Assembly: GCA_937898535.1 (NCBI GenBank)
Contig: CALDKP010000154.1
Location: forward strand, 1 to 10,249
Origin: an uncultured Sphingomonadales bacterium
Lineage (GTDB): Bacteria; Pseudomonadota; Alphaproteobacteria; Sphingomonadales; Sphingomonadaceae
Direction: 5' to 3'
Length of the DNA: 10,249 bases
The notes under the pieces are model-generated. The model worked only from the letters and a program-made list of their open reading frames with translations. It made no database searches and had not been told where the DNA came from. Shown here in pieces: positions 1-7,006 of this stretch. The position numbers were made by a program, and so were the translations under genes. Each line of letters begins with the position of its first letter. Within the stretch, counting starts at the first letter, position 1.

Positions 1-219
1 TTCTTCGGCGAGGACATCTTCATCGCGATCGGTTCGATCCTGCTGATGAAGGGCTTCATGGCGCAGAACGGGATCGAACTAACCCCGTTCGAACTTTCGG
101 TCTGGGCGATCCCGACCGCGATTGCGGCGTTTCTGATACATGGTTTCAGACTCTGGCTGCTTGACCGCCGCTTAAATGCCCAAGCGACATCTGTGACCGC
201 AAAGGACGAAGCAGCATGA
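1..219 (+). CDS. DUF969 family membrane protein, C-terminal fragment
   Basis: The frame is open from the first base and stops with TGA at 217-219, giving the last 72 residues of a protein that starts before the window. It begins FFGEDIFIAIGS, followed by LLMKGFM, and later has the hydrophobic run WAIPTAIAAFLIHGFRLWLL, then a short charged tail. From memory of the family, FFGEDIFIA followed by a final membrane helix and an LLDRR tail is the usual C-terminal end of DUF969 proteins, which are integral inner-membrane proteins of about 230 residues. They are nearly always encoded next to DUF979, as here, where the stop overlaps the next start as ATGA. The function is unproven. The standing inference is one half of a two-component permease, which in some Gram-positive bacteria sits beside pyroglutamyl peptidase. 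The family call is fairly sure because sequence motif and neighbour agree. Confidence 0.85.
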   Translation, partial: FFGEDIFIAIGSILLMKGFMAQNGIELTPFELSVWAIPTAIAAFLIHGFRLWLLDRRLNAQATSVTAKDEAA

Positions 220-1157
220 TTACGCTGACGTGGGTCTATGTCATCGCCGGCGTCGCTTTTGCGGCATTCGCGGTGTTCAACCTCATCGACAAAGCCAATC
301 CGCGCCGCTTTGGCAATGCCGCCTTTTGGGGGCTGATGGCCGTGAGCATGTGGGCAGGCGATCTGCTGGGTGATTTCGGCAATGGGCTGCTTGTGCTCGC
401 TTTGGTGGCGATTGCTGGCTTCGGCGGGCTCGGCAAGACAAAGACGGACGAAGTTCCGGAGGCGACCAAAAATCAGCGCGCGGCAAAATATGGTAATGGC
501 CTGTTCGCGATAGCGCTGGTCATTCCGGCCACCGCGCTTGCGGGCACATTTCTGTTCAAACAATTCCCCGCATATTTCGATGTAAAGCAAGTGACGCTGA
601 TCTCATTGGCTCTGGGCGTATTGCTTGCGCTTGCGGTGGGTCATGCGTGGTTGCGTGCCACGCCTGCATTGCCGCTGTCGCAGGGTCGGCGCTTGATGGA
701 TTCGGTCGGTTGGGCGGCGATATTGCCGCAAATGCTTGCAAGCCTTGGCGCCGTGTTCGCGTTGGCGGGCGTGGGCGATGTCGTGGGCGGAGTGATCCAG
801 CAAGCCATTCCCGCAGGCAGTCTTGCCGGTGCGGTCATTGCGTTCGGTGTGGGGATGGCGTTGTTCACGATGATCATGGGCAATGCCTTTGCCGCATTTC
901 CGGTGATGATTGCTGCGATTGGTATGCCATTGCTTATCAAGCAATATCATGGCGACCCAGCGATCATCTGCGCTATCGGTATGCTTGCCGGATTTTGCGG
1001 GACGCTGATGACGCCGATGGCCGCAAACTTCAACTTGGTACCGGCTGCTTTGCTCGAACTAAAAGACGAAAATGCGGTCGTCAAAACGCAAATCGCAACG
1101 GCTGTGCCGCTGCTCATTGTCAATATTGCACTCATTTATTTTCTGGCGTTCCGATGA
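216..1157 (+). CDS. DUF979 family integral membrane protein (putative permease subunit)
   Basis: This 313-residue protein is hydrophobic almost throughout, with roughly eight or nine membrane segments (about residues 5-22, 36-52, 55-72, 95-113, 126-146, 165-186, 204-240, 250-270 and 295-312). A short charged loop lies near residues 73-92. Two conserved-looking blocks stand out: MGNAFAAFPVM at 221-231 and GTLMTPMAANFNLVPA at 262-277. Small residues, Asn and Pro inside membrane helices suggest a transport path. These blocks and the length fit DUF979, the usual partner of DUF969. The ATG overlaps the upstream stop (ATGA), and an AAGGAC run about ten bases before it can serve as a ribosome binding site, so this start is well supported. 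Its own stop overlaps the DUF2891 start in the same way. The substrate is unknown. A transporter role is inferred from topology and pairing, not from any characterised member. Confidence 0.9.
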   Translation: MITLTWVYVIAGVAFAAFAVFNLIDKANPRRFGNAAFWGLMAVSMWAGDLLGDFGNGLLVLALVAIAGFGGLGKTKTDEVPEATKNQRAAKYGNGLFAIALVIPATALAGTFLFKQFPAYFDVKQVTLISLALGVLLALAVGHAWLRATPALPLSQGRRLMDSVGWAAILPQMLASLGAVFALAGVGDVVGGVIQQAIPAGSLAGAVIAFGVGMALFTMIMGNAFAAFPVMIAAIGMPLLIKQYHGDPAIICAIGMLAGFCGTLMTPMAANFNLVPAALLELKDENAVVKTQIATAVPLLIVNIALIYFLAFR

Positions 1158-2155
1158 CCCATTTAACTCCCACAATCGCTTCGCAATTTGCGCGCACCAC
1201 GCTCAGCCATTTGGGAAAACCATATCCCTATAAAATGGATCTCGTGCTGAACGGGCCTGAGGACGCGCGCGTGCCGTCCGTGTTCCACCCTATCTTCCAC
1301 GGTAGCTTTGACTGGCACAGCTGCGTTCATGGCTGGTGGCAAATCATGCGTCTTGCGCGGTTGTTTCCGGATATGCCCGAAACGGCTGCCATTTACGCAC
1401 GCGCCAACGAAATGCTGGTGCCTGAGAAGGTTGCGGGTGAGCGTGCCTTTCTTGACCGGCCAATGTCTGCAGGTTTTGAACGTCCTTATGGTTGGGCGTG
1501 GCTGCTGGCATTGCATGCAGAACTCGAACGCCATGATGGCCCGTGGGCCAGCGCGCTAGAACCGCTTGCGCTAGCCTTTGCGGAGCGATTCCATGCGTTT
1601 CTGCCAAAGCTTACCTATCCCTTACGCGTCGGCACGCATTTCAACATTTCGTTTGCGCTGGTGCTCGCTGGTGAATGGGCCGAAAATCGCGATCCAGTCT
1701 TGTCTGACCTTATTACGGCGAAAGCAAAAGGCTGGTTTTCGGGCGACCGAAACTGCCAAGCATGGGAACCCGGCGGTGACGAGTTTTTGTCATCAGCATT
1801 GACCGAAGCGCTTTTGATGAGCCGGGTCTTATCAAAAGCCGCGTTTCAGACATGGTTTGACGCGTTCCTCCCCGAAGCCGTTGCGGGCCGTCCAGAGAGC
1901 CTGTTTACGCCTGCCATTGTTTCGGACCGTAGCGACGGGAAGATCGCACATCTCGACGGATTGAATCTAAGCCGCGCGTGGTGCTGGCGCGCGATTGCTG
2001 CCCGGCTTGGTCCGCAGCACCCCGTTTCGCCCGTGGCCGAACGAACTGCGCTTGAACATCTTGATGCCAGCCTGCCGGATGTCACTGGTGACTATATGGG
2101 CGAACACTGGCTCGCGACATTTGCGCTGCTCGCTATTCAGCCGCGCGAGACATGA
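1154..2155 (+). CDS. DUF2891 family protein, probable soluble enzyme
   Basis: The 333-residue product has no signal peptide or membrane segment and is probably cytoplasmic. It matches DUF2891 by its motif series: HPIFHGSFDWHSCVHGWW (45-62), RPYGWAW (110-116), HFNISFAL (162-169), WEPGGDEFLSSAL (204-216), HLDGLNLSRAW (266-276) and GEHWLATFA (316-324). Clusters of His, Asp, Glu and Trp, repeated at intervals between helical stretches, look like the active-site face of an all-helical barrel enzyme. That is my inference; no reaction is established for the family. The ATG shares bases with the DUF979 stop (ATGA) and has no Shine-Dalgarno of its own, so translation is probably coupled. The frame remains open upstream to about 647, but that part lies wholly inside the DUF979 gene and reads as a Cys/Arg-rich shadow, so it is excluded. 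The order DUF969-DUF979-DUF2891 suggests processing of whatever the membrane pair handles. Confidence 0.88.
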   Translation: MTHLTPTIASQFARTTLSHLGKPYPYKMDLVLNGPEDARVPSVFHPIFHGSFDWHSCVHGWWQIMRLARLFPDMPETAAIYARANEMLVPEKVAGERAFLDRPMSAGFERPYGWAWLLALHAELERHDGPWASALEPLALAFAERFHAFLPKLTYPLRVGTHFNISFALVLAGEWAENRDPVLSDLITAKAKGWFSGDRNCQAWEPGGDEFLSSALTEALLMSRVLSKAAFQTWFDAFLPEAVAGRPESLFTPAIVSDRSDGKIAHLDGLNLSRAWCWRAIAARLGPQHPVSPVAERTALEHLDASLPDVTGDYMGEHWLATFALLAIQPRET

Positions 2156-2169
2156 TGAAACCTGCGCCG

Positions 2170-4182
2170 CTATCGGGCTGAAAATTTCAGTCCGATCCAG
2201 AATATCCGCGGTGTTCCCAGGTCGATGGACGTTCCCACTTTACGGGTTACAACCTCTTCATTGAGGATATTCTCCACCCGGCCGGTCAATGTGATCCGCC
2301 GGGTGAGGGGGATTTGTGCAAAGCCGTCAAGGGTTAGCGCGGATGGCAAAATATTTGCCTCAAGATCATCTTCGAATTGTGCGCCGACATAACGGGCTGT
2401 TGCGGACAATATGGCGTCGGTGCTTGGCGTCCACCGGACGGTCGCATTTGCGGCATGCCGGGGGCTTTGTGCAGGTGTGAGCCCGTTGAGCCCGCTGGCG
2501 ATGCCTGATGCGCGCACTTTGCTGTGGCTGAACGCGTAAGACGCGGCAACGCTGACCGCACCAAATTGCGCTTCGCCGCTGAGCTCAATGCCCTTAGCAA
2601 TGACAGCATCGACATTGCCGCGCTGGCGCAGGTTGTTGCCAATCGTGACGTTGGCGATGGCGTCGTTGAGCCTGTTGTAGAACAATGTTGCGCCAAGGGT
2701 CACGCCAGTGGCGGGCCGGACATCAAACCCCGCCTCAACACCGCGCAGCTTTTCCACGTTCAGCGCTTCATTGGCGCGCGTTGCGACGGGGAAGACGGTG
2801 AACGGGCGGTAGAGTTCATTCAGCGTTGGTAAGCGAAAACCAGTATAGGCCGCGGCACGGAGCGCAACGCCATCGGTTGGCGCATATAGTGCCCCGACCC
2901 GTGCGCTGGACTGCCAATTTGTGCGATCGGCAAAGACATCATCGCGCACGACGGTTCCGTTGGTGGCGCGCTCTGCAAAAAAGCCATTGTCGATGGTCCA
3001 ACGGTCTGCGCGGATGCCGCCGGTCAGCGTCAAATTGCCAATCGTCGTATCATTCTCGGCGAAAACACCAAATGTCGCGCTGTTGCCGCCGGCGTTGCGC
3101 CGTGCGGTGACGAGGCCGGTGACGCCGCTATACACATCCTCAAACAGCTCGCCTTCGGATAACCGCGCATCGACGCCCATGCGCAATTGATGATCGCCGC
3201 CGACGGGTGGCCGGACCTCAATTTTGCCGCCGACCCCAGTGGATGGCGTGTTGCGTTGGTCGAGTGTTTTGCGGAAGGACGTTGCGCTGATCACGATGTT
3301 GGTAAAGTTGCGCGCCTGAACATAGGCCAGCGCGTCGACTTGCCAGCGGCCCTGCGACACGATGCGGATGCTCGCGTCCTGTCCTTCGGAGCTGCTGTCT
3401 GCGCCTGCAAAGCGCACGGTGCGATTATCCTGAAACAGCAGTCCACGGAATTGCAATTCAACCCCGTCCGCCAACGGTGCAACGGCGCGCAATCCGGTTG
3501 ACCAGCTGTCGTAGGCGGCGCGGACGTCGGTTGGCTGGCGGGTTGCGCTTGGCGCTGTGTAAAACCCGTCGCCGCGATCCCACCGACCCGATATGCTGAC
3601 AAATCCGGCACCGAGGTCAGTTGCGAGGCCAGCGGAAAGCTCGCTAGCGTTGCCGCTGCCGTAAAAGGCCGACAATGCCGCGTCGGGTAGGTCGGTCCGC
3701 CCCGCGCTGTTTAGCTCGATGGTCCCTGCGACGGCCCCTGCACCAAAGGCGCCATTACCGCCGCCGCGCGTGACGCGAATGGACGATAAACGGTCGGGGG
3801 TCATTGCGCTAAAGGGAATGTAACCAAAAAACGGGTCTGCCTGAGGCACCCCATCAAGCAGCACCAGCGTGCGGCTTGACGCATTGCCACCAAGCGCGCG
3901 CAAGGTGGCCCCTTGCGCCGATGGATTGGCTGACCGGCTGTCCGAACGCCGGAACTGTTGGAAGCCCGCGACATCCGCGAGGATGTTTTCGATGCGGCCA
4001 GAAGCTTCGCTGGTTAAGCGCGTGCGGTCGATTTCGACGGAACCGTAAGCGGGATCACCCTTCGTCTGGTCGAGCCCTTTTCCGGTGACGATGATCACCG
4101 GCTCGGCAGCCTCCTGCGCATAAGCGGCAGGCGCACCGATGACGAACGCCAGTAGCGAGGTCCGAGCCAATAGCGTGATCAT
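2170..4182 (-). CDS. TonB-dependent outer-membrane receptor
   Basis: The 670-residue protein opens with a signal peptide (MITLLARTSLLAFVIGAPAA, cleavage likely after AYA at residue 22), then a TonB-box-like PVIIVTG at 28-34. A plug domain spans about 45-157 and includes the patterns LRALGGNASSRTLVLLDGVP, RLSSIRVTRG and GAGAVAGTIEL. The rest reads as alternating amphipathic strands of a 22-stranded barrel. Near the end, RVENILNEEV and the C-terminal PRIFWIGLKFSAR are typical of the BtuB/siderophore-receptor superfamily. It imports a scarce ligand across the outer membrane using TonB-ExbBD energy; the ligand cannot be read from sequence. No FecI/FecR genes or N-terminal signalling extension are present, so it is not a transducer type. 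The start has a weak GGGAA five bases upstream. It converges on the DUF2891 gene with 14 bases between stops and diverges from mmsA. The class is certain; substrate (corrinoid, iron chelate, sugar or peptide) is open. Confidence 0.93.
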   Translation of the reverse strand: MITLLARTSLLAFVIGAPAAYAQEAAEPVIIVTGKGLDQTKGDPAYGSVEIDRTRLTSEASGRIENILADVAGFQQFRRSDSRSANPSAQGATLRALGGNASSRTLVLLDGVPQADPFFGYIPFSAMTPDRLSSIRVTRGGGNGAFGAGAVAGTIELNSAGRTDLPDAALSAFYGSGNASELSAGLATDLGAGFVSISGRWDRGDGFYTAPSATRQPTDVRAAYDSWSTGLRAVAPLADGVELQFRGLLFQDNRTVRFAGADSSSEGQDASIRIVSQGRWQVDALAYVQARNFTNIVISATSFRKTLDQRNTPSTGVGGKIEVRPPVGGDHQLRMGVDARLSEGELFEDVYSGVTGLVTARRNAGGNSATFGVFAENDTTIGNLTLTGGIRADRWTIDNGFFAERATNGTVVRDDVFADRTNWQSSARVGALYAPTDGVALRAAAYTGFRLPTLNELYRPFTVFPVATRANEALNVEKLRGVEAGFDVRPATGVTLGATLFYNRLNDAIANVTIGNNLRQRGNVDAVIAKGIELSGEAQFGAVSVAASYAFSHSKVRASGIASGLNGLTPAQSPRHAANATVRWTPSTDAILSATARYVGAQFEDDLEANILPSALTLDGFAQIPLTRRITLTGRVENILNEEVVTRKVGTSIDLGTPRIFWIGLKFSAR

Positions 4183-4331
4183 GCAGGTTCCCGAAAAAAT
4201 GAAGGATAAGGATATTGCGGCGTTCTGAAGCCCATATATGCACCGTCACCAATTTTTGAACCATAATATACCAAGGTTGCATTAATGGTCCGACACGGGC
4301 ATTGGCGGCGCACGGAATTAGGAGAAAAGCT
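4183..4331. promoter_or_regulatory. Divergent promoter region between the receptor gene and mmsA
   Basis: This 149-base gap must carry promoters for both the minus-strand receptor gene and the plus-strand mmsAB pair. Its middle is clearly A/T-rich compared with the flanking genes (about 4231-4290, including CCATATATG and CCATAATATACC). At 4259-4278 there is a small imperfect dyad, AACC...GGTT, around ATAATATACCAA, which could be an operator or a -10 region. I could not find a convincing -35/-10 pair with correct spacing on either strand, so no transcription start is assigned. No riboswitch-sized conserved structure is evident, and the space is too short for a full cobalamin riboswitch upstream of the receptor. 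Confidence 0.55.
4320..4325 (+). promoter_or_regulatory. Strong ribosome binding site of mmsA
   Basis: AGGAGA lies six bases before the ATG at 4332. It is the best Shine-Dalgarno match in the window and fixes the mmsA start at MRQIDHF, rejecting an in-frame TTG at 4302 that would add ten residues with no family counterpart. Confidence 0.85.
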
Positions 4332-5828
4332 ATGCGTCAAATCGATCATTTCATTAGCGGTGGCACGGGCGCCAGCGCATCGCGTTTTGGCGACATAATG
4401 GATCCAAACAATGGCGGCGTTCAGGCGCGTGTTGCATTGGGCGATGCCGCTGTTTTGGAACGTGCGGTGCAGGCAGCATTGGCGGCGCAACCTGCGTGGG
4501 CGATGACCAACCCGCAGCGCCGTGCGCGCGTAATGTTCGAATTCAAACGCTTGGTTGAAGCCAATATGGACGATCTCGCGCATATGCTGTCGTCCGAACA
4601 TGGCAAGGTCATTGCAGACAGCAAGGGCGACATTCAGCGCGGGTTGGAAGTCATCGAATTTTGCTGCGGCATCCCGCATGTTATGAAGGGCGAATATAGC
4701 CAAGGCGCCGGCCCCGGCATTGACGTATATTCGATGCGCCAACCCATCGGCGTCGGCGCAGGTATTACCCCCTTTAACTTCCCCGGCATGATCCCCTTGT
4801 GGATGTGTGGCCCCGCCATTGCGACGGGCAACGCGTTCATCATCAAGCCAAGCGAGCGCGACCCAAGCGTTCCTGTGCGCTTGGCCGAACTGTTTATCGA
4901 AGCTGGCTTGCCCGAAGGCATTTGTCAGGTCGTGCATGGCGACAAGGAAATGGTCGACGCCATTCTGGACCATCCAGCGATCGGCGCGGTCAGCTTTGTC
5001 GGTTCCTCCGACATTGCGCATTATGTTTACAATCGCGGCGTTGCCAATGGCAAGCGTGTGCAGGCCATGGGCGGCGCGAAGAACCATGGCATCGTCATGC
5101 CCGACGCAGACCTGGACCAAGTCGTCAATGATTTGGCTGGCGCTGCCTTTGGTTCAGCCGGTGAACGCTGCATGGCGCTTCCTGTCGTCGTGCCAGTTGG
5201 CGACGACACTGCAGAGCGTTTGAAGGCGAAGCTCATTCCTGCAATACAAGCATTGCGCGTAGGCGTCTCGACCGATGCCGAAGCGCATTATGGTCCCGTT
5301 GTAACCGCGCAGCACAAGGCGAAGGTTGAAGGCTGGATCCAGACCTGCGTCGATGAAGGCGGCGAGCTGATTATCGATGGACGCGGGTTCAAGCTTCAGG
5401 GGCATGAGGAAGGTTACTTCATTGGACCAACCTTGTTCGACCATGTGACGACTGACATGGAAAGCTATAAGGAAGAAATTTTCGGCCCAGTGCTGCAGAT
5501 CGTCCGCGCTGCAAACTTTGAAGAGGCCTTGGCGCTTCCGTCGAAGCACCAATATGGCAATGGCGTCGCGATCTTCACACGCAATGGCCACGCCGCGCGC
5601 GAGTTCGCTGCGCGCGTCAATGTCGGCATGGTCGGCATCAACGTGCCAATCCCCGTGCCGGTTGCTTATCACAGCTTTGGCGGCTGGAAACGGTCGGCCT
5701 TTGGTGACACCAACCAGCACGGCATGGAAGGCGTAAAGTTCTGGACCAAGGTCAAGACAATCACCCAGCGTTGGCCGGACGGATCGCCCGACGGTGGTAA
5801 CGCGTTCGTCATTCCCACCATGGGGTAA
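4332..5828 (+). CDS. mmsA: Methylmalonate-semialdehyde dehydrogenase (CoA-acylating)
   Basis: The 498-residue protein has the usual length of this aldehyde dehydrogenase subfamily. It oxidises methylmalonate semialdehyde (and malonate semialdehyde) with NAD+ and CoA to propionyl-CoA (or acetyl-CoA) with loss of CO2, late in valine catabolism, in the cytoplasm. Diagnostic points are ITPFNFPGMIPLW with the oxyanion Asn at 149, MGGAKNHG with Asn at 251, and GSAGERCMALPVV with the catalytic Cys at 280. Asn251 replaces the general-base Glu of ordinary aldehyde dehydrogenases, as expected for the CoA-dependent type. EEIFGPVLQ at 381-389 supplies the nicotinamide-site Glu and Phe. The start is set by a strong AGGAGA. 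The gene is followed five bases later by mmsB, so the two form an operon. The related inositol-pathway enzyme (iolA) has the same chemistry, but the mmsB neighbour favours valine breakdown. Confidence 0.96.
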   Translation: MRQIDHFISGGTGASASRFGDIMDPNNGGVQARVALGDAAVLERAVQAALAAQPAWAMTNPQRRARVMFEFKRLVEANMDDLAHMLSSEHGKVIADSKGDIQRGLEVIEFCCGIPHVMKGEYSQGAGPGIDVYSMRQPIGVGAGITPFNFPGMIPLWMCGPAIATGNAFIIKPSERDPSVPVRLAELFIEAGLPEGICQVVHGDKEMVDAILDHPAIGAVSFVGSSDIAHYVYNRGVANGKRVQAMGGAKNHGIVMPDADLDQVVNDLAGAAFGSAGERCMALPVVVPVGDDTAERLKAKLIPAIQALRVGVSTDAEAHYGPVVTAQHKAKVEGWIQTCVDEGGELIIDGRGFKLQGHEEGYFIGPTLFDHVTTDMESYKEEIFGPVLQIVRAANFEEALALPSKHQYGNGVAIFTRNGHAAREFAARVNVGMVGINVPIPVPVAYHSFGGWKRSAFGDTNQHGMEGVKFWTKVKTITQRWPDGSPDGGNAFVIPTMG

Positions 5829-5833
5829 ATCAC

Positions 5834-6703
5834 ATGAAAATCGCATTTATCGGTCTTGGCAATATGGGCGGCGGCATGGCCGCAAACCTGGTTAAGGCGG
5901 GACACACGGTAAATGCGTTTGACCTGTCGGCGGACGCATTGGCGCGCGCGCAGCAAAATGGCTGCGCCACGTTTACGTCCGTGCGTGACGCGGTCGATGG
6001 TGTTGACGCTGTCGTATCGATGCTGCCCAATGGCACAATCGTCGATAGCGTATTTGAAAGTGATGTATTGGGCCACGCCCCCAAGGGCGCGGTGTTGCTC
6101 GATTGTTCGACAATTGACGTTGATACGGCGCGCAAGGTGACGGCGGATGCGGTCGCAGCCGGCTATGACATGGTTGATGCGCCGGTCTCGGGCGGCATTG
6201 CGGCTGCCAATGGGGGCACGTTGACCTTCATGGTGGGTGGCACCGATACCGCCTTTGCGCGGGCAGAGCCGATCCTGTCGGCGATGGGCAAGGCTGTCAT
6301 TCATGCTGGCGGATCAGGGGCCGGTCAGGCGGCAAAGATATGCAACAACATGCTGTTGGGTGCATCGATGATTGCGACGTGCGAAACCTTTATTATGGCG
6401 CAAAAGCTTGGGCTCGACCTTCAGACCTTTTACGACATTTCGTCGAAAGCTTCTGGTCAAAATTGGTCGATGACAAGCTATTGCCCGGTTCCAGGTGTCG
6501 GGCCGACGACGCCTGCGGATAATGATTATCGGGGCGGTTTTGCGACCGCACTGATGCTGAAGGACCTTAAGCTGGCGATGGAAGCTGCGCAGTCCGTCAA
6601 TGCTGATGTGCCAATGGGCGCGCGGGCGGCCGAGCTATACGCGCAATTTGATGCAGATGGAAAAGGCAGCCTGGACTTTTCAGCGATTATTCAAAGCCTT
6701 TGA
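5834..6703 (+). CDS. mmsB: 3-hydroxyisobutyrate dehydrogenase
   Basis: This 289-residue NAD-dependent beta-hydroxyacid dehydrogenase oxidises 3-hydroxyisobutyrate to methylmalonate semialdehyde, the substrate of the upstream MmsA. An N-terminal Rossmann fold shows FIGLGNMGGGMAANL (GxGxxG at 7-12), with Asp30 at the end of the second strand, as expected for NAD+ preference. The substrate-site signature DAPVSGGIAAANGGT lies at 115-129. The catalytic Lys168 and Asn172 sit in GSGAGQAAKICNN, and the helical C-terminal domain contains GFATALMLKDLKLA (235-248). All key residues are intact. The ATG is only five bases after the mmsA stop, with a weak GGGG run as ribosome binding site, so co-transcription and probable coupling follow. 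Acyl-CoA dehydrogenase and enoyl-CoA hydratase genes that often sit between mmsA and mmsB in related bacteria are absent here. A tartronate-semialdehyde reductase is the main alternative and is disfavoured by context. Confidence 0.94.
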   Translation: MKIAFIGLGNMGGGMAANLVKAGHTVNAFDLSADALARAQQNGCATFTSVRDAVDGVDAVVSMLPNGTIVDSVFESDVLGHAPKGAVLLDCSTIDVDTARKVTADAVAAGYDMVDAPVSGGIAAANGGTLTFMVGGTDTAFARAEPILSAMGKAVIHAGGSGAGQAAKICNNMLLGASMIATCETFIMAQKLGLDLQTFYDISSKASGQNWSMTSYCPVPGVGPTTPADNDYRGGFATALMLKDLKLAMEAAQSVNADVPMGARAAELYAQFDADGKGSLDFSAIIQSL

Positions 6704-6729
6704 ATCGGTTACGCGATGTGGCAGTTTGA

Positions 6730-6745
6730 TGTGATTTTGATCACG
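6730..6745. promoter_or_regulatory. CRP/FNR-family-like binding site
   Basis: TGTGATTTTGATCACG fits the CRP consensus TGTGA-N6-TCACA with one mismatch, and its core GTGA-N6-TCAC is perfectly symmetric. It lies 27 bases after the mmsB stop and about 260 bases before the amidohydrolase start. The most natural target is therefore the downstream gene, although the distance implies a long leader. This is a pattern match only; nothing shows which CRP/FNR-type regulator, if any, the organism uses here. Confidence 0.4.
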
Positions 6746-6754
6746 AGATTGAAC

Positions 6755-6792
6755 GCACGGAAATATGACTGGCGGCACTGTCCCCTCCGTGC
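6755..6792. repeat. Inverted repeat GCACGGA / TCCGTGC
   Basis: A perfect 7-base inverted repeat (6755-6761 and 6786-6792) encloses a 24-base loop, about 50 bases after mmsB. Further matches outside the arms (GAA and TTC) are offset by mismatches. It could act as a weak transcription-ending or RNA-stabilising structure for the mmsAB message, but there is no T-run after it, so it is not called as an intrinsic terminator. Confidence 0.35.
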
Positions 6793-6887
6793 ACTTCGAA
6801 GGGCTATTGCCGCAGTAAAACGCGTGACCGCAACTGGGTTGTTAGCTGAATAGCTGCTTTCGCGTCGCTAAACCGAGGAACGGACCG

Positions 6888-6931
6888 TCAGCCGGCGAAG
6901 GCTGATGTCTGACTTCGACCCATTGAAAGTC
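6888..6931 (+). other. Two adjacent small hairpins in the leader of the amidohydrolase gene
   Basis: TCAGCC (6888-6893) pairs with GGCTGA (6900-6905) across a GGCGAA loop. Just after it, GACTT (6911-6915) pairs with AAGTC (6927-6931) across an 11-base loop, followed by CCTTTT. GTCAG (6887-6891) can also pair with CTGAC (6909-6913), so alternative folds exist. The second stem plus T-run is weakly terminator-like. It may alternatively be a remnant of a dispersed intergenic sequence. Short stems like these can occur by chance. Confidence 0.3.
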
Positions 6932-7006
6932 CTTTTCGGCTGTCGGAGACGCCGCTATGCTGCGGCTATGCAAGGGGCTGATCTAGGCTTATTGGCGGGG
7001 GATAAG

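Larger units (their letters stand above)
6704..7006. other. Non-coding stretch between mmsB and the amidohydrolase gene
   Basis: These 303 bases contain no believable gene. The longest frame in the middle (ATG at 6765) ends after 17 codons. The frame upstream of the amidohydrolase (from 6905) gives an Arg-rich lead unlike any export signal. The stretch holds a CRP/FNR-type palindrome, a 7-base inverted repeat and two small hairpins, listed separately. It therefore looks like the 3' end of the mmsAB transcript plus the promoter and leader of the amidohydrolase gene. No perfect terminator with a T-run follows mmsB. Confidence 0.6.

Noticed and set aside
647..1153. In-frame upstream extension of the DUF2891 gene by 169 codons
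   Set aside because: It lies entirely within the DUF979 gene, reads as a Cys/Arg/Gly-rich shadow with no family match, and the ATGA-coupled ATG at 1154 gives the expected DUF2891 start.
4302..4331. Earlier TTG start for mmsA
   Set aside because: The ATG at 4332 has AGGAGA six bases upstream and gives the usual family N-terminus and length.
4183..4331. Cobalamin riboswitch upstream of the BtuB-like receptor
   Set aside because: The gap is too short for a full aptamer plus promoter, and no B12-box-like sequence was recognised.
4179..5120. 313-codon minus-strand open frame opposite mmsA
   Set aside because: It is antisense to a clear, intact aldehyde dehydrogenase. Its His/Asn/Arg-rich composition is typical of a reverse-strand shadow, and it has no plausible start signal or domain.
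6765..6818. Possible small protein after mmsB
   Set aside because: Only 17 codons, with no ribosome binding site, and overlapping the inverted repeat.
6905..7006. N-terminal extension of the amidohydrolase from ATG at 6905
   Set aside because: It would place an Arg-rich 34-residue lead before an otherwise perfect signal peptide. It overlaps the hairpins and lacks a good ribosome binding site, while GGGGGA precedes 7007/7010.
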